A DNA stretch of 64,000 bases from Homalodisca vitripennis. Taxonomy: Eukaryota; Arthropoda; Insecta; Hemiptera; Cicadellidae. The notes beneath the pieces were generated by a model. The model was not told the origin of the DNA. It made no database searches and was given only the letters and a program-made list of their open reading frames with translations. Of the stretch, positions 1-12,002 are shown one piece after another (positions within the stretch are counted from its first letter, which is position 1; each line of letters begins with the position of its first letter). Both the position numbers and the translations under genes were made by a program. The DNA lies in the NCBI RefSeq assembly GCF_021130785.1, contig NW_025777644.1, forward strand, positions 26,271-90,270. Direction: 5' to 3'.

Positions 1-3000
1 CATATAAACAATACTCGAATTCCCGTCATACAACTAGTTTAATAGCCGCCTTTCGAGGTTTTTATGTGCAGCTGACTTTAATTTACAAGTTGTTCACGTG
101 TCTGACAATTAATTGATTTTAAGTAAGTCAAGCCAAAATATATAACCATAGTAAAAATATGTCAATTTAATATTTTTATCACTTTTATACCCTACTGATT
201 TAACCTCAACCAAAACTACCTTTCGAGAGGATATATTTGTTAGATTGCACTCTACTTGCATAATCAACTAACGCAATGTCCATGCTAACTGTATGGTATT
301 TTGCATTTAAAAAATTAAATATATTACCAAAACATAGCTTGTAAGTGTTTTCTTTACATATGACTGTTATTATGAATAACTCAAATGTACAAGATTTGTA
401 ATAATACCAAACGCATTATTTACCTTCTTCTTCTAAGACTGGTATTACAATTTATAATCAATTTAATGCCATTTTATCGCTATTTAAAGTTATATTAACA
501 CAATTTTTCCAGTGCAGATGTGCCTAAATTGGATTAACCAAGACCTAATAAGCCTAAGGTATACTTTTGCTATTAACAGCCTGTGATGTTATTTCAAATT
601 GTCAAGCTTACTGTATGTGGTACATAGAATGAGTTCCATTAGAACGAATGGTGACAGGGGATACTACAAGAGCCCTTTGTACTACAAGAGTGATATAATA
701 TTAGGTGACGGCTACTGCATTGTGTTAACCATCATTTGTCACTGTGTCAGCGGATCCACTCACTCAGGTCTTGCACTCTACAAAGTATCAAGATTGTTAT
801 CATACAACCCCTGTCATTGTTAAATGTTACTGAGAGGTGGGAGACAATGTTTAGGAACTTTCATCACAATTAATTCCTACAATAATCTTCGTTTACCATC
901 TAGACCATATATTGTTGTAACCATCTTCGTATGCATTAGTTTTCAACGTTTTACCCACCAATTTCTTCACTAGGCACCATACCTCTGTTCAACCGTTACA
1001 ACTTTCTGCATTCCAAAATTGTCTAAACTGCCAAAATTGATTACATAGCCTGTCAGGTCTGTTACAGTCGTCTACAATTCAATTTATACATATCATTTTA
1101 GGGGTTATTTGGATTAATGGTGCTCTTCACCTATTTAGTGCCATAGTACAGTATATTTAGTGACGTCTAATTTACCACAGTAAATACAAAACACTTATAT
1201 AATTATTTTTAATACAAAAGCTCAATACAAGAGGATAGATAGGCAGATGAAATTCTTTAGTTGAACCAACCCCACGCGTACAGCAACAATTAGTGGGTCC
1301 CTTGCATCGGTTACACCAATGTGTGTAATTACTAACCCCAAAATTCGAGTTCTTGGGGCGGAAGGATGGATCGGTAGGTTCAGCCTGAACGTTACGGGGT
1401 GCTATGCACTACCTTACTTGACGGAGAGACATAAAATAGCTTGTCGTCTCTTCTTCCGAGGTAACGTAATAGAGATATATCACGCTATCGTTACTCATGG
1501 GATCTAGCAGAAGACGGTCTCTATCAAATCCTATCACGTTGGAGCCAATCACAAAGGGTAATTTCTAATGAGTGCAATCTCAGCTTATTGTTCAAAACTA
1601 ACAAAAATTTGTTAACAGCTATGTATTTAACAGATATAAATGTTTCTCCTTTATAGTTACAAAGATAAACAATTCTTTTAAATGCTCCTATGGGCTATAC
1701 GTACACTTTAAAAAAATTACCTTAGTACCATATTAGTTTTACGTTTAATTTATTAAATCATTTCAAAACAATGCAAACATGCGTGTGATTGAATCACGGA
1801 CATTTCATTTAGAAACGTAAACAAAATTATTGTGTACGTTAAAACTTACCCATATGAAGAAAATGTCTGATTGCAACATAAAATAAACGTCTTATGTAAC
1901 CCTGGCTGAGAGTATTTAGTGATGCATGAACACACGAGGATAATCACACGATTACGTTGACGCAACATCCTCTTGGAGGAAGTTACAATAGTTCCTCTGC
2001 AGTGTTTGCTCCGCATCAGTGTTAAAGCTATTGAATCATGCAGCAAAGAGCATTTAATTCAACCCAATAATACCATAGAGCACCAGTGTTATTAATTCAG
2101 TTAGTATGCATTAGACACTCACTCAACCTAGCTCAGTTTAAACGATTTTTGTATTAAAAGATATTTTCCACGAAGACATGTCAATTAAATTCATCCATAG
2201 CAACCATGAACCTGAATAAAAGTCACCACTCATTTGTCTGGTTTAAGGATGTTATTGTTCTGTTTTACGTGACGATAGAGAAATTGATTAAACACTGTCT
2301 GTACATTCGCTGGTCGAATAGGACTCACACCCACTAAAATCTCTACCGAATAGCCATCACTCCCTGTCGGGACTGGTTTTCGTATTACTTCAAAAAGGTG
2401 TCTACTTAAGCCAACAAAGGGCTTCTACAGTTTCAGGCCATCGATTTGGCAAACACCGAAGCCTTATTACCCTTATTCTAATTTCTTTATTCTCAGTAGC
2501 TCCCTTTATATTTACTACATTAACAGGGACAGTATTCAATATGTCCTACATAGACAATTTTTTTAAATGGATTTCGGTGGCAATTGTTCTACGACAATCT
2601 CGAGTTTTCTAATAATATCTAGAAAAAGATCGAGTGGTTTGCGGTGTCGTGCTCTATGGCATTTCGATTAGAACACTACAAGCCTTAACATTTACCCATA
2701 TTAAACAGGTACACTCGAAAGCTGCCAAGGCCGATGAGGAACTGGGACAAGTTAGTGTTAGGTTACTTTCTTTGCGAGTTTTAGTACTAGGAAAATTGAA
2801 TATTAGATATGAGTACATAAACTATTACTATTATACACAATTTTTATGGATTTAAAGTTGTATACGGAAGTTTTATATAATTAAATAAAGTACACCAATG
2901 GGTTTAATACATGCCAATCTGAGGTTTTTTGCAATTTTCAGTTTCACTTTAGATTATTTGAACTCTATTCAGTTATGTCATTGTCTGTTGAGAGAGGGTT

Positions 3001-3389
3001 ACTGCATATAAAGTATGCTTTTCGTTTGCAAATAACGCTTGGTGTAATACTGCAGTGTCTGTTTGAAATTTGGTATACAAGTACGTATTCGAAGTGACTG
3101 AAGGAAACATTATTATTTTCCCGTGGCGTGTAGCATATTTTTGTATAGCTGAGTCATTATTATACTTAATTATAGAAAATGTTTGGCGAATTCATACCTC
3201 AGTGTTGAATGAAACAACGTATAGCAATATATGTGTTTATTGTATACTTAATATGTTCACTGGCCATTTTGAATTTGATATACATAGAACGTTAACACAA
3301 AACGACAGAGACATCCCTCTTAATTCATTTCATCCCCCTTCACAAAAAGAGCCGCTTTTCACAGTTTAATCCTCAGGCTCTTACAATAC
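1..3389. other. gene-free AT-rich DNA
   Basis: No reading frame here has recognisable domains, and those present are short and without homology I can name. A less AT-rich patch near 1260-1560 may be an old repeat, but I could not assign it. Confidence 0.6.
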
Positions 3390-3399
3390 CACTTTCTCA

Positions 3400-3882
3400 A
3401 CTAAACATTATAAAAAGAAGTAAAGAAATTAAAAAAATTGCGTTATTTAATGGCTACAAAACTCAAATGATTAAGACCATGATAAAAAAGAAAAAGAAAT
3501 CTTATTTCTTGAAAGAAATTTTAGTACAACTCTCTATCAGACTATACGCAAAGAACCTGAAAAATATTTTTATGTTTCTCACAAAGATTTAACTACAGAA
3601 ATTACTAAAAGTTTTAAAAATCATGCCAATAATAATTTATCTCGTAAAAAATTTCAAAATAAAAAAACGTTAGGAAATCTAAAGAATAAAATAGATGATT
3701 CTAGAAAGTCTGGAATCCATCCAAGTAATTGTTACAACTGCAATTTAAAATACATGAACCAAACAAAAAAGAAAGTTAAGGAATATAAAGCATTACTGAA
3801 ATATACACAAGAGGAAAGGTCTGCCATGGCAAAACATGCACTGCTTTTCACAAGTAAAATTATTAAAAGAAACCCAATATAA
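3400..3882 (+). pseudogene. degenerate Penelope-like/GIY-YIG fragment
   Basis: This lysine-rich stretch is in broken frames. Around 3681-3880 it translates to a decayed GIY-YIG-type segment: a SGI motif, a C-x2-C pair (NCYNC region), a Q-T after the expected YIG position, and an SAMAKH motif like the conserved histidine region of these nucleases. The frame is closed by a stop at 3880-3882. It sits directly upstream of a second, better preserved GIY-YIG segment, so either two elements are juxtaposed or one carried two modules. Assignment rests on motif recognition only. Confidence 0.45.
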
Positions 3883-4584
3883 AAATTCTTTGATTCTTAC
3901 GAGACGGGTTTTATACAGAAGAACCAAAATGATTTATTAAATAATAAATATTATGATGAGCCTAAATTAATAACACAATATCATCCTGGTCTCTACAAAA
4001 TTAACAACATTTTTAAAGTAGCTTACAAAATTCTTCAAAATTCTCCACTGACAGACTCATTTCTAAAAAGTATTCCACGTATTGTTTTTAAAAGACCTCC
4101 TATTTTAAAGGACATTATATCGAAACCAAAATTACCAGCTGATTCTGATGTGGAAACTAAATTTAAAGGAGCACATCCATGTAATAAATCAAGATGTATG
4201 GTGTGCAATCAAATACAAGAGTCATCAAAATTTGAAAGTAGTTCAACTAAAAAAGTATACAAAATTATTGGAAATTTGACATGTGATACAAAAAATGTAG
4301 TATATCAAATTCAGTGTAAACAATGTCCTAAAGACTACATCGGCTCTACAACAAATAATTTAAGAATAAGAATGACAGGTCACCGTTATGATTTTAAGCA
4401 TAATGATGAATCAAAACCATTAGTTATTCATAGTAAATTACACAAAGAATCTTTTGAAAATTTATATACAGTAAAACCAATACGATCAATACAAAATTCA
4501 AATACATCAAAATTAAGAAATTTAGAACAAGCATGTCAAATTGTCACAAAATCTAAATTCCCCTATGGATTAAATCTTCGATAA
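3883..4584 (+). pseudogene. Penelope-like element 3' end with GIY-YIG endonuclease
   Basis: Open frame of about 233 codons with no ATG near its beginning, so it is the 3' part of a larger protein. The N-terminal half resembles the linker after the reverse transcriptase in Penelope-like elements (a YHPGLYKI motif, then an F-K-R-P-P-x-L-K-D segment). The C-terminal half is a GIY-YIG nuclease: a CNKSRCMVC zinc cluster, VVYQIQC in place of GIY, a C-x2-C pair, DYIG as the YIG motif, then the LRIRMTGHR segment and a PYGLN terminus typical of the family. These nucleases nick target DNA during retroelement insertion. The catalytic reverse transcriptase is absent, so this copy is dead. Confidence 0.65.
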
Positions 4585-4732
4585 ATTTGAATCATCTGGA
4601 CACTCATCACATCTTTATACCCACAGTCTGAACATATGTTTATCATTTCAAGAATATTATGCTTATTAATTTATTTATCTGTTTACATGTATGTTTTTGA
4701 TTATTTTATGTGTTTCGTTATGTTGTTTTGAC

Positions 4733-4753
4733 CTGAAGAAGCGTAATGCGAAA
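4733..4753 (+). ncRNA. hammerhead-ribozyme-like core motif
   Basis: CTGAAGA at 4733-4739 is followed by a possible short stem and then GAAA at 4750-4753. This is the spacing of the conserved hammerhead core (CUGANGA, stem II, GAAA). Penelope-like elements are known to carry hammerhead motifs, and this lies ~150 bp after the GIY-YIG stop codon. I could not find convincing stems I and III by eye, so this is tentative. Confidence 0.3.
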
Positions 4754-4788
4754 TATAGTTCATCAATATTAATATGTTGGCCTTTTTC

Positions 4789-4791
<3 letters not shown>

Positions 4792-4837
<46 letters not shown>
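4792..4837. repeat. (TA)n microsatellite
   Basis: Uninterrupted TA dinucleotide run following the Penelope-like remnant. Short antisense reading frames that pass through it are artefacts of the repeat. Confidence 0.95.
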
Positions 4838-4839
<2 letters not shown>

Positions 4840-5271
4840 CACCATCCAGTGAAATGAGCTGCACAACTAACGTATAGGTTTTCCTGTTGAACATCCACAA
4901 GAACACGTAAATAACTAACTTATATAAATAGCAGTAATGTAGATAGTCATGTAAGCCTAAGTGCTAAGAATTCCTTGTTTTCTTATTTATATTTAAGCTA
5001 ACTTTAACATGATTAAAATAATGTATATATACTATATTTGTCATGTTTTAAATAATTATTAAAACAGCGTTTCTTAAAAACTTCGTAACCGGATTTCTGA
5101 AATTTTGACATTGACTTAGAACTGTGAATAATTCTGAACTAAACTAGGCTAAATCTTAGAAACTAAGATTATATATCATAAGTGCCAAGAAATAACTATT
5201 TTAAATACCCTAAAATAATTGTTGCATGTACTAGTATAATCCCAAAACTGGTTTATCTTAATTAATTGTGT

Positions 5272-5311
<40 letters not shown>

Positions 5312-7179
5312 ATTTGTAATAATCATATTTTATGTACAATATTATGTAATTAAATAATAAGGTTATTTTATTTTTTTTATACAGTTCTGTACAACAATCA
5401 CTTAGAGAGGAAACTAAACCAACAAAAGTAGCACATCCATTAGTTGTTTCGGCAGTTGATTTAGACTTCCTAGCACTCACCATCAATTTTTGTCATGTAA
5501 ACAGTACTCACGGTGTGGTAGACACAACACATAATAAACACACAAGTTTTTATAAGTCTGTATATTAAAACTTGTTAGCAGTTTGAAGATATCTCTAACT
5601 AAATTGTTGTAATTTAGTACCGACTATTGCAGAAATTATTAATCATTCTTTTGGACAGTTTATTGTGTATATAGCTTACACATTTAGTAACATTTAATGT
5701 AAAACTTGGCATTAACAAAACTTCTATAGTAATATTTAAAGCATGTTTTTTTAAAGTTAATTATTCAAATACAGAATTTAAACGTTACCGGATTTAGAAA
5801 GTTTTCATGTTATTATTATATTACTACTTCTAATTAAAGTTTTGAATTCCGTTACTGCACATTTTAAACCTACATTCCAAACAAAACAAGTAAAATAATT
5901 TAATCTTCTATTTCGAGAAAATATTAAATTTTAATTTAAGTTTAAAAATAAAAATATTTATGACGAGAAGCATAAGCTTTCCTTAAAATAAATTATGGCT
6001 GCAGGTAAAATGTATAAATGTAAAATATAATTTATTAATAAACTTCATTTCTCTTTGAGGTTGATTTTCTGTAATAATACCACAAACACTATAGGGTACC
6101 ATACGAATTATGGCTTTATAAACGTGCCTAGAATTCTGTGATGGAATGGAACTAGCGAAATAAAATATCCAAAACTGTAAATCCATATTTAATGGTTATT
6201 TACTAGATAGCAAGTGTAAATCTCCACAGGTTTTCATGGAATTTATGTGTGATTTGATCACGTCCACTCTTGACAATTCGTTCGAAAATCACAAAGGCGA
6301 AGACGGTCAAATATAGTTTTGGGTAAATTTGTTCATCAATAAGATATCAATAAATCTAAATAGTTAATGACGAAAGTTCTCTGTTACATCCTGAAATTGC
6401 CTTTAATAATATAAGAAAAATAAGAAAAGAACCGAAATCTGATGTTTAAAATTTCTAAATTAGCATTTTTTATAACGACACCTGAGTGATAATAAAAAGA
6501 ATTTAATTAAATTTATATCTTTTTTCAAATAAAATCACGTTTCATATGGATTATTAGTATATTATTTACTAACCTTTCGAAGACAAAGTGTAGATATAGA
6601 ATATCTTCATTATGCACGGATAAAGTTCAAAAATAAATTTAAAAATGTCCAACAATGCATTATTGCTATGTTCGAGCACGCCCTTTTTTGGGTCAAGGAT
6701 ACAAAGAAACAGTTAATAAACTAGACAGCAAAGCGACGTGACAGTAAGGCCGGTGCCAGGTGTCCGACTTAACAGCGATATCTGATAGAACTCCAGCTAT
6801 CTATTGTGCACTGAACTCGCCGCTCCTCGGGGAAATCACACAAGAGATATTCCCTTAATTGGTTTTGCAGTGTGTGTTTTAAAATCTGATCTTCTAATCA
6901 TAAAATTCGTTTACAAAATTAATTTACCATGAAATCTGAAAGGCAAATTTTATTTTTGGTGTATTTTACTGACATCCAATTTAGTGATACTTCACTACTC
7001 GTATCTATACTTGTGAAAAATACTTATATAAAAAAAGAATTTCCGAAATAAAAATCCTAAAAAATGATACGGTTATTAATGATTTAAAACTGTTTTCTGT
7101 ACTAACAATTATAAAGAGAAACAGTGTTAAATCTAATCTAAATTTAACGTCGAATCGTAGCAGAAGTGATCAACGTTAG
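4838..7179. other. gene-free DNA with (TA)n tract
   Basis: No supported gene. A second (TA)n run lies at 5274-5305. A more GC-balanced patch at about 6690-6860 has no recognisable domain. Confidence 0.55.
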
Positions 7180-8395
7180 ATATATGGTAGTACAGCCGGC
7201 TTGTCAGAACTTGTAAGAGAGAAATACTAAACAGCACTGTCCGACCAGCGCTACTTAAATCTGGATTAATTTCGATTAGATTGGTCATTAGTGATGTAAA
7301 GTACAGCCGGCTTGTCTGAACTTGTTAGAGTGAAAATGATAAACGGCAATGTCCGACCAGCGCTACTTAAATATGGATTAATTGCGATTATATTGGTCCC
7401 CAGTAATGTATAGTAGTACAGCCGGCTTGTCAGGACTTGTTAGAGTGAAAATGATAAACGGCAATGTCCGACCAGCGCTATTTAAATATGGATTAATTGC
7501 GATTAGATTGGTCCCCAGTAATGTATAGTAGTACAGCCTGCTTGTCAGGACTTGTTAGAGTGAAAATGATAAACGGCAATGTCCGACCAGCGCTATTTAA
7601 ATATGGATTAATTGCGATTAGATTGGTCCCCAGTAATGTATAGTAGTACAGCCTGCTTGTCAGGACTTGTTAGAGTGAAAATGATAAACGGCAATGTCCG
7701 ACCAGCGCTATTTAAATCTGGATTAATTTCGATTAGATTGGTCATTAGTGATGTAAAGTACAGCCGGCTTGTCTGAACTTGTTAGAGTGAAAATGATAAA
7801 CGGCAATGTCCGACCAGCGCTACTTAAATATGGATTAATTGCGATTATATTGGTCCCCAGTAATGTATAGTAGTACAGCCGGCTTGTCAGGACTTGTTAG
7901 AGTGAAAATGATAAACGGCAATGTCCGACCAGCGCTATTTAAATATGGATTAATTGCGATTAGATTGGTCCCCAGTAATGTATAGTAGTACAGCCTGCTT
8001 GTCAGGACTTGTTAGAGTGAAAATGATAAACGGCAATGTCCGACCAGCGCTACTTAAATATGGATTAATTGCGATTAGATTGGTCCCCAGTAATGTATAG
8101 TAGTACAGCCGGCTTGTCAGGACTTGTTAGAGTGAAAATGATAAACGGCAATGTCCGACCAGCGCTACTTAAATATGGATTAATTGCGATTAGATTGGTC
8201 CCCAGTAATGTATAGTAGTACAGCCGGCTTGTCAGGACTTGTTAGTTTAATCACAATGATAAACGGCAATGTCCCACCAGCGCTACTTAAATCTGGATTA
8301 AATGCGATTGAAATGGTCCCCCCAGTAATGTAAAGTACAGCCGGATTGTCACAACTTGTTAGAGTGACAATTATCAACGGCAATGTCCGACCACT
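7180..8395. repeat. ~115-bp tandem satellite, 11 copies
   Basis: The anchor CAGCC(G/T)GCTTGTC, or a close variant, begins at 7193, 7304, 7419, 7534, 7649, 7761, 7876, 7991, 8106, 8221 and 8338, giving spacings of 111-117 bp. Each unit also contains ACGGCAATGTCC and CCAGCGCTA(C/T)TTAAAT. The outermost units are the most diverged. A variant spacer (GGTCATTAGTGATG) recurs at 7280 and 7738, showing that a four-unit block was itself duplicated. The frames seen inside are repeat artefacts. Confidence 0.95.
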
Positions 8396-8587
8396 TACCT
8401 TAAATTTAAATACTTATCATTATTACTTAGGTTTGGATACTATTATTTAGTTTAATATAGTGAGGAATTCTTTGTTAATTATGTGATGAATTGAAACTTC
8501 CTTTAAATTTGTTTCTTAAATTTCCTACCGTATTAATGATCACTGTAATCAAGAAGTAAAAAAAGGAATAGAAATATAACATAGGTA

Positions 8588-8590
<3 letters not shown>

Positions 8591-8635
<45 letters not shown>
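8591..8635. repeat. (TA)n microsatellite
   Basis: Pure TA run about 200 bp after the end of the tandem array. Confidence 0.95.
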
Positions 8636-8640
<5 letters not shown>

Positions 8641-9630
8641 TGCATGACTATGTCAATGCCACACAGCAAAACAAACAAAAACAAAACGCCTAATAATTCG
8701 CAAGATTTGCATTACCATGAATCTATGAGTAAAGTACTTGTGTATATTACGAATAAAAAAAAATCAATTCACACATTGCGTACAAATTCTATCTTGATAG
8801 GAGATAGTTAATACATGTGCTAATTTGATAAAACGATTTTTTTGCAATAAATTGTTGATCAAGATTCATCAAAAGAAGGATTTACAAAGCAAATGTTGAC
8901 GAGGAGAGGTGGAACCATGAAAATATTGTTTATTTTATATAATTTTGTGTGTTTTAATTAGTGATATTGACTTTTCCAGTACGTTCAGGTATATAAGTTT
9001 GAATATTTTATTAAAATTACAGTCCTTAAAGATTTTTTTCTGAATAACTACAAATTTGGACAAATATATTTTGATTATTCCTCGTAAAATAACGGACGTT
9101 TGTTGCAGTGCATTTCAGAAATTTGGTATTTGGCAAAAATAAAAAATGATCAAAATAAAACTGTGAAACTTTTATAGAATGTACGAAAGTTGTATTTTTA
9201 GGATTTAACGTAATGTTATTCATAACCATTGTTATTTTTGTACAAACAAACACCATTATATATGTAATTATAAAATTTAAATCTTTTTATGAAAAAATGA
9301 TCACTGCAAGGAACATACACCTGTGTAGACTTCTGTAAATCCAGTAAATACAATTTATATTTACTGCAGCAAATCTACATTTGCTATTTATCACGTGTTC
9401 TGGTATTTAAACAGGATGAATGTGCGATGACTAATTATTCACTTTGATTGAAATCAATAATCAACCCTCCGTAATCGGAACATCTGCTATATCGGAAAAG
9501 ACAGAATCATCAATATTGAACAACTCTTCAGAAAGGAGTCTATACAACCTCAGATTATTATAGATAAGATCCTCGTACTATCAAGACCAGATCAATACTC
9601 TAGAAGACAATGGCTCCATGTCTATACAAT

Positions 9631-9659
9631 GCCGGAAGAGTTTCGTTCCGGCCTTTTTT
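9631..9659 (+). terminator. perfect hairpin followed by T6
   Basis: GCCGGAA (9631-9637) pairs with TTCCGGC (9646-9652) around an 8-nt loop, followed by T6 at 9654-9659. The shape matches the 3' end of a small RNA transcribed by RNA polymerase III, or a chance terminator-like hairpin. Upstream sequence (about 9480-9630) is GC-richer than its surroundings, but I do not recognise an RNA family or an internal A/B box. Confidence 0.35.
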
Positions 9660-9859
9660 ATTGCTACTTAGATATAATTAAAATATTTCATTAAAAAACA
9701 ATGATAGTTAAATTTCATACGTTTCTTTTCTACATCCCAAAAGACTTTAACATTATTCGTAAAGAATCAAATGATTGTTAGTTTTTAGTTGGATAAGTGA
9801 TTATATCCGTCTATATGTCTATCTTATTGTATATCTGTCCGTCCACAAGTTATCTCTAA

Positions 9860-9982
9860 AACGTACTGATCTATGGACTTTATATGAACTTTAATACCAT
9901 ATGGACCACACTGACGGATGAACAGGCGTACAGCGACATGATCGACAAGTCCTGGGAGATCCTTGATATTTCAGGTTTTTGA
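9860..9982 (+). other. coding-like island, 40 codons
   Basis: Between in-frame stops at 9857 and 9980 one frame is open. From about 9903 to 9965 it shows strongly coding-like composition, with C or G at most third positions, unlike the neighbouring AT-rich DNA. It reads through a TDEQAYSDMIDKSWEI segment. No splice acceptor is evident upstream, and a (TA)n run follows immediately. It could be an exon relic or a captured gene fragment; I do not recognise the protein. Confidence 0.25.

Positions 9983-9987
<5 letters not shown>

Positions 9988-10037
<50 letters not shown>
9988..10037. repeat. (TA)n microsatellite
   Basis: TA run of about 50 bp, immediately after the coding-like island. Confidence 0.95.
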
Positions 10038-10040
<3 letters not shown>

Positions 10041-10189
10041 GGGAAAAATCTACTACTTGATTAGACATTATTGCAGTTAAAATAAGGAATTGATTTCAAC
10101 AACAATAGCACTAATCACGTATGCCTTCTCAGTTACAAAATAAAAAAAAAATATAATTTCTGCATTTAACTTAGTGCTGTACGACATTA

Positions 10190-11330
10190 AAACCCACTGG
10201 GAAAAGCAAAACGTTGTGAGCGTGCAAATTTAATAAAACCCTTTGTTACTACCTAATGCACCAAATTAGAGCCAGTGTTGTTTGTTGCCGGAACCTGCTC
10301 CAGTTTCCCACGTGTAGCCAGTTATATTCATAATTACATCTATACATGCTAACGTGTTGTTTCCATTTAGTAAGATTGAGTTTGATTCAACAATAGCTTT
10401 TACTTCCAAATGATATTAACGTTATTATCCATACTTATTATATTTGTATATATGTATATGAATGTTTGTCTGTACGTCCATTAAAGAATCGTATACTATT
10501 TGACGGATCATTATGGCAATTTGTATTTATATGTATTTTTCCGCGTGGCGCTGCCAAGGATAAAGGTTTTCAAAGCGCCTGCACAATATAAGCTGCAATT
10601 ACGTATATTACAGCAATTACGAAACAGTTACGTATATTAAATAGCAAAACACTATTTGAAGGCGCTAAAGTATGATGTATATGTGTCTTTATGATCAATT
10701 TATGGTTGAATTTAAGGTTGACTGTAAGACCAATTTATAATAAAGTACATGTACGTGTTCAATGGCTAACATACATATATTTTGTTGATCGTAGCAACAA
10801 GGCAAACTATACATCGGCGTATTGCTTGAACTAGAAATGTACATACACCGGAAAAGCTTACGGAAAGCGTGTGAAGCCGCGGGAAACATTTAGTTTGGGA
10901 TAGCTTTTGGGACTGAAATGCCAAATATCAATACTTACAGAACTAGTAAATAACATCAATCTTAAATAACTGTAAATCTTTAATCTTTAATACTGAAGAC
11001 CTAGTTAGTCTTATTTTAAATCTAACTGTTCAAACAATGATTATAATGGTCTCCATGAAAACTATTGCCCAGATTGTAAATTTCAACTTTCAGTGTCAAT
11101 GGCATATTATAGCGTCAATTTGTGTTTTAACTAATTACTAAATGTGAATAAAAATGCTATTATAGGCTAACTTATTCACTGGCTGCTATATTGAGTATTC
11201 TCAGCATCATCTTCGATACCTCACAATATCAATAACAATATATTTCTCCTTGAAGAGGACCTGTCGAAATTCTTCAGACAGGTAAATTAAACATATTATT
11301 TTTGGTACCTCGCTCTTATCTTATGTTTGA
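10190..11330. repeat. diverged dispersed-repeat pieces
   Basis: The stretch 10190-10330 (anchors AAAACGTTG, GTTGTTTGTTGCC, AACCTG) matches 27360-27475 in the same order with substitutions. The stretch near 11180-11330 (anchor AATTCTTCAGACAGGTAA) resembles the exon-like end shared by 16030-16060 and 26910-26935. Copies are old and diverged. Confidence 0.4.
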
Positions 11331-11926
11331 TACTATAGGATGGCTTAATGTTAGTGATTTTATTGCTCTGTATACTGCAAATGACTTTGTCTATCAATAA
11401 CAAACAAACACTGCGCATAGTTGATTAAAAAGCTACAATAGTAAGAGGTTTTATGTGTTAAAATATAAAAATTCTACTTATTATTGCTGTATGTAAAAAA
11501 AAGCTATTTTAAACCTTGAGGAACCAAAATTTATTATTTTTTGTTTTGGTAAAAGGAAATAGGATATTTTCTAGGAGTAGTTTTCAGATAAGTTTAATAA
11601 TGCATTGGTGCTTAGTACAAATAAAATTTTAAAAAACAAAAATTATGTAGACGACTAATTAATAATAAATATAACAAAACAACAAGGCTAACAATTAAGA
11701 ACTGATACATGTATTAAAGCGTTATACAGGATTAATGCATTTTGTGGAGAGTCTAGTTTAAACAATTTATATAATTTCTTGCTACGCCATAACACCATTT
11801 TAAATATATGCAGTAAAATTATATCCCTAAAGCTGAACCAAATCTCATGGAGTTAAATTAAGCATAATTGACCCCTGCTCGCCAAAATTAGGCTTCGTTC
11901 ACATTTTCAAGTACATATATATATAT

Positions 11927-12002
11927 ATTGAGCTAGTAGAGTAAGTTGTAGAGTACATTATTAGTTATTAATGTACTCTACAACTTACTCTACTAGCTCA
12001 AT
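11927..12002. repeat. perfect 34-bp inverted repeat with 8-nt loop
   Basis: Arms 11927-11960 and 11969-12002 are exact reverse complements around the loop TTAGTTAT. The arms begin ATTGAGCTAGTAGAGTAAG. A short (TA)n tract precedes the left arm. Perfect pairing implies recent origin or selection. It could be a pre-miRNA-like hairpin, a foldback element or an assembly artefact. Confidence 0.85.

Noticed and set aside
1319..1507. 62-codon frame in a GC-richer patch
   Set aside because: No recognisable domain, splice context or start signal; probably chance.
8180..8383. Antisense frame in the 115-bp satellite
   Set aside because: It translates repeat units only and is not conserved in the other copies of the array.
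7180..8395. CRISPR-like array
   Set aside because: The whole 115-bp unit is repeated without unique spacers, in animal DNA, so it is a satellite.
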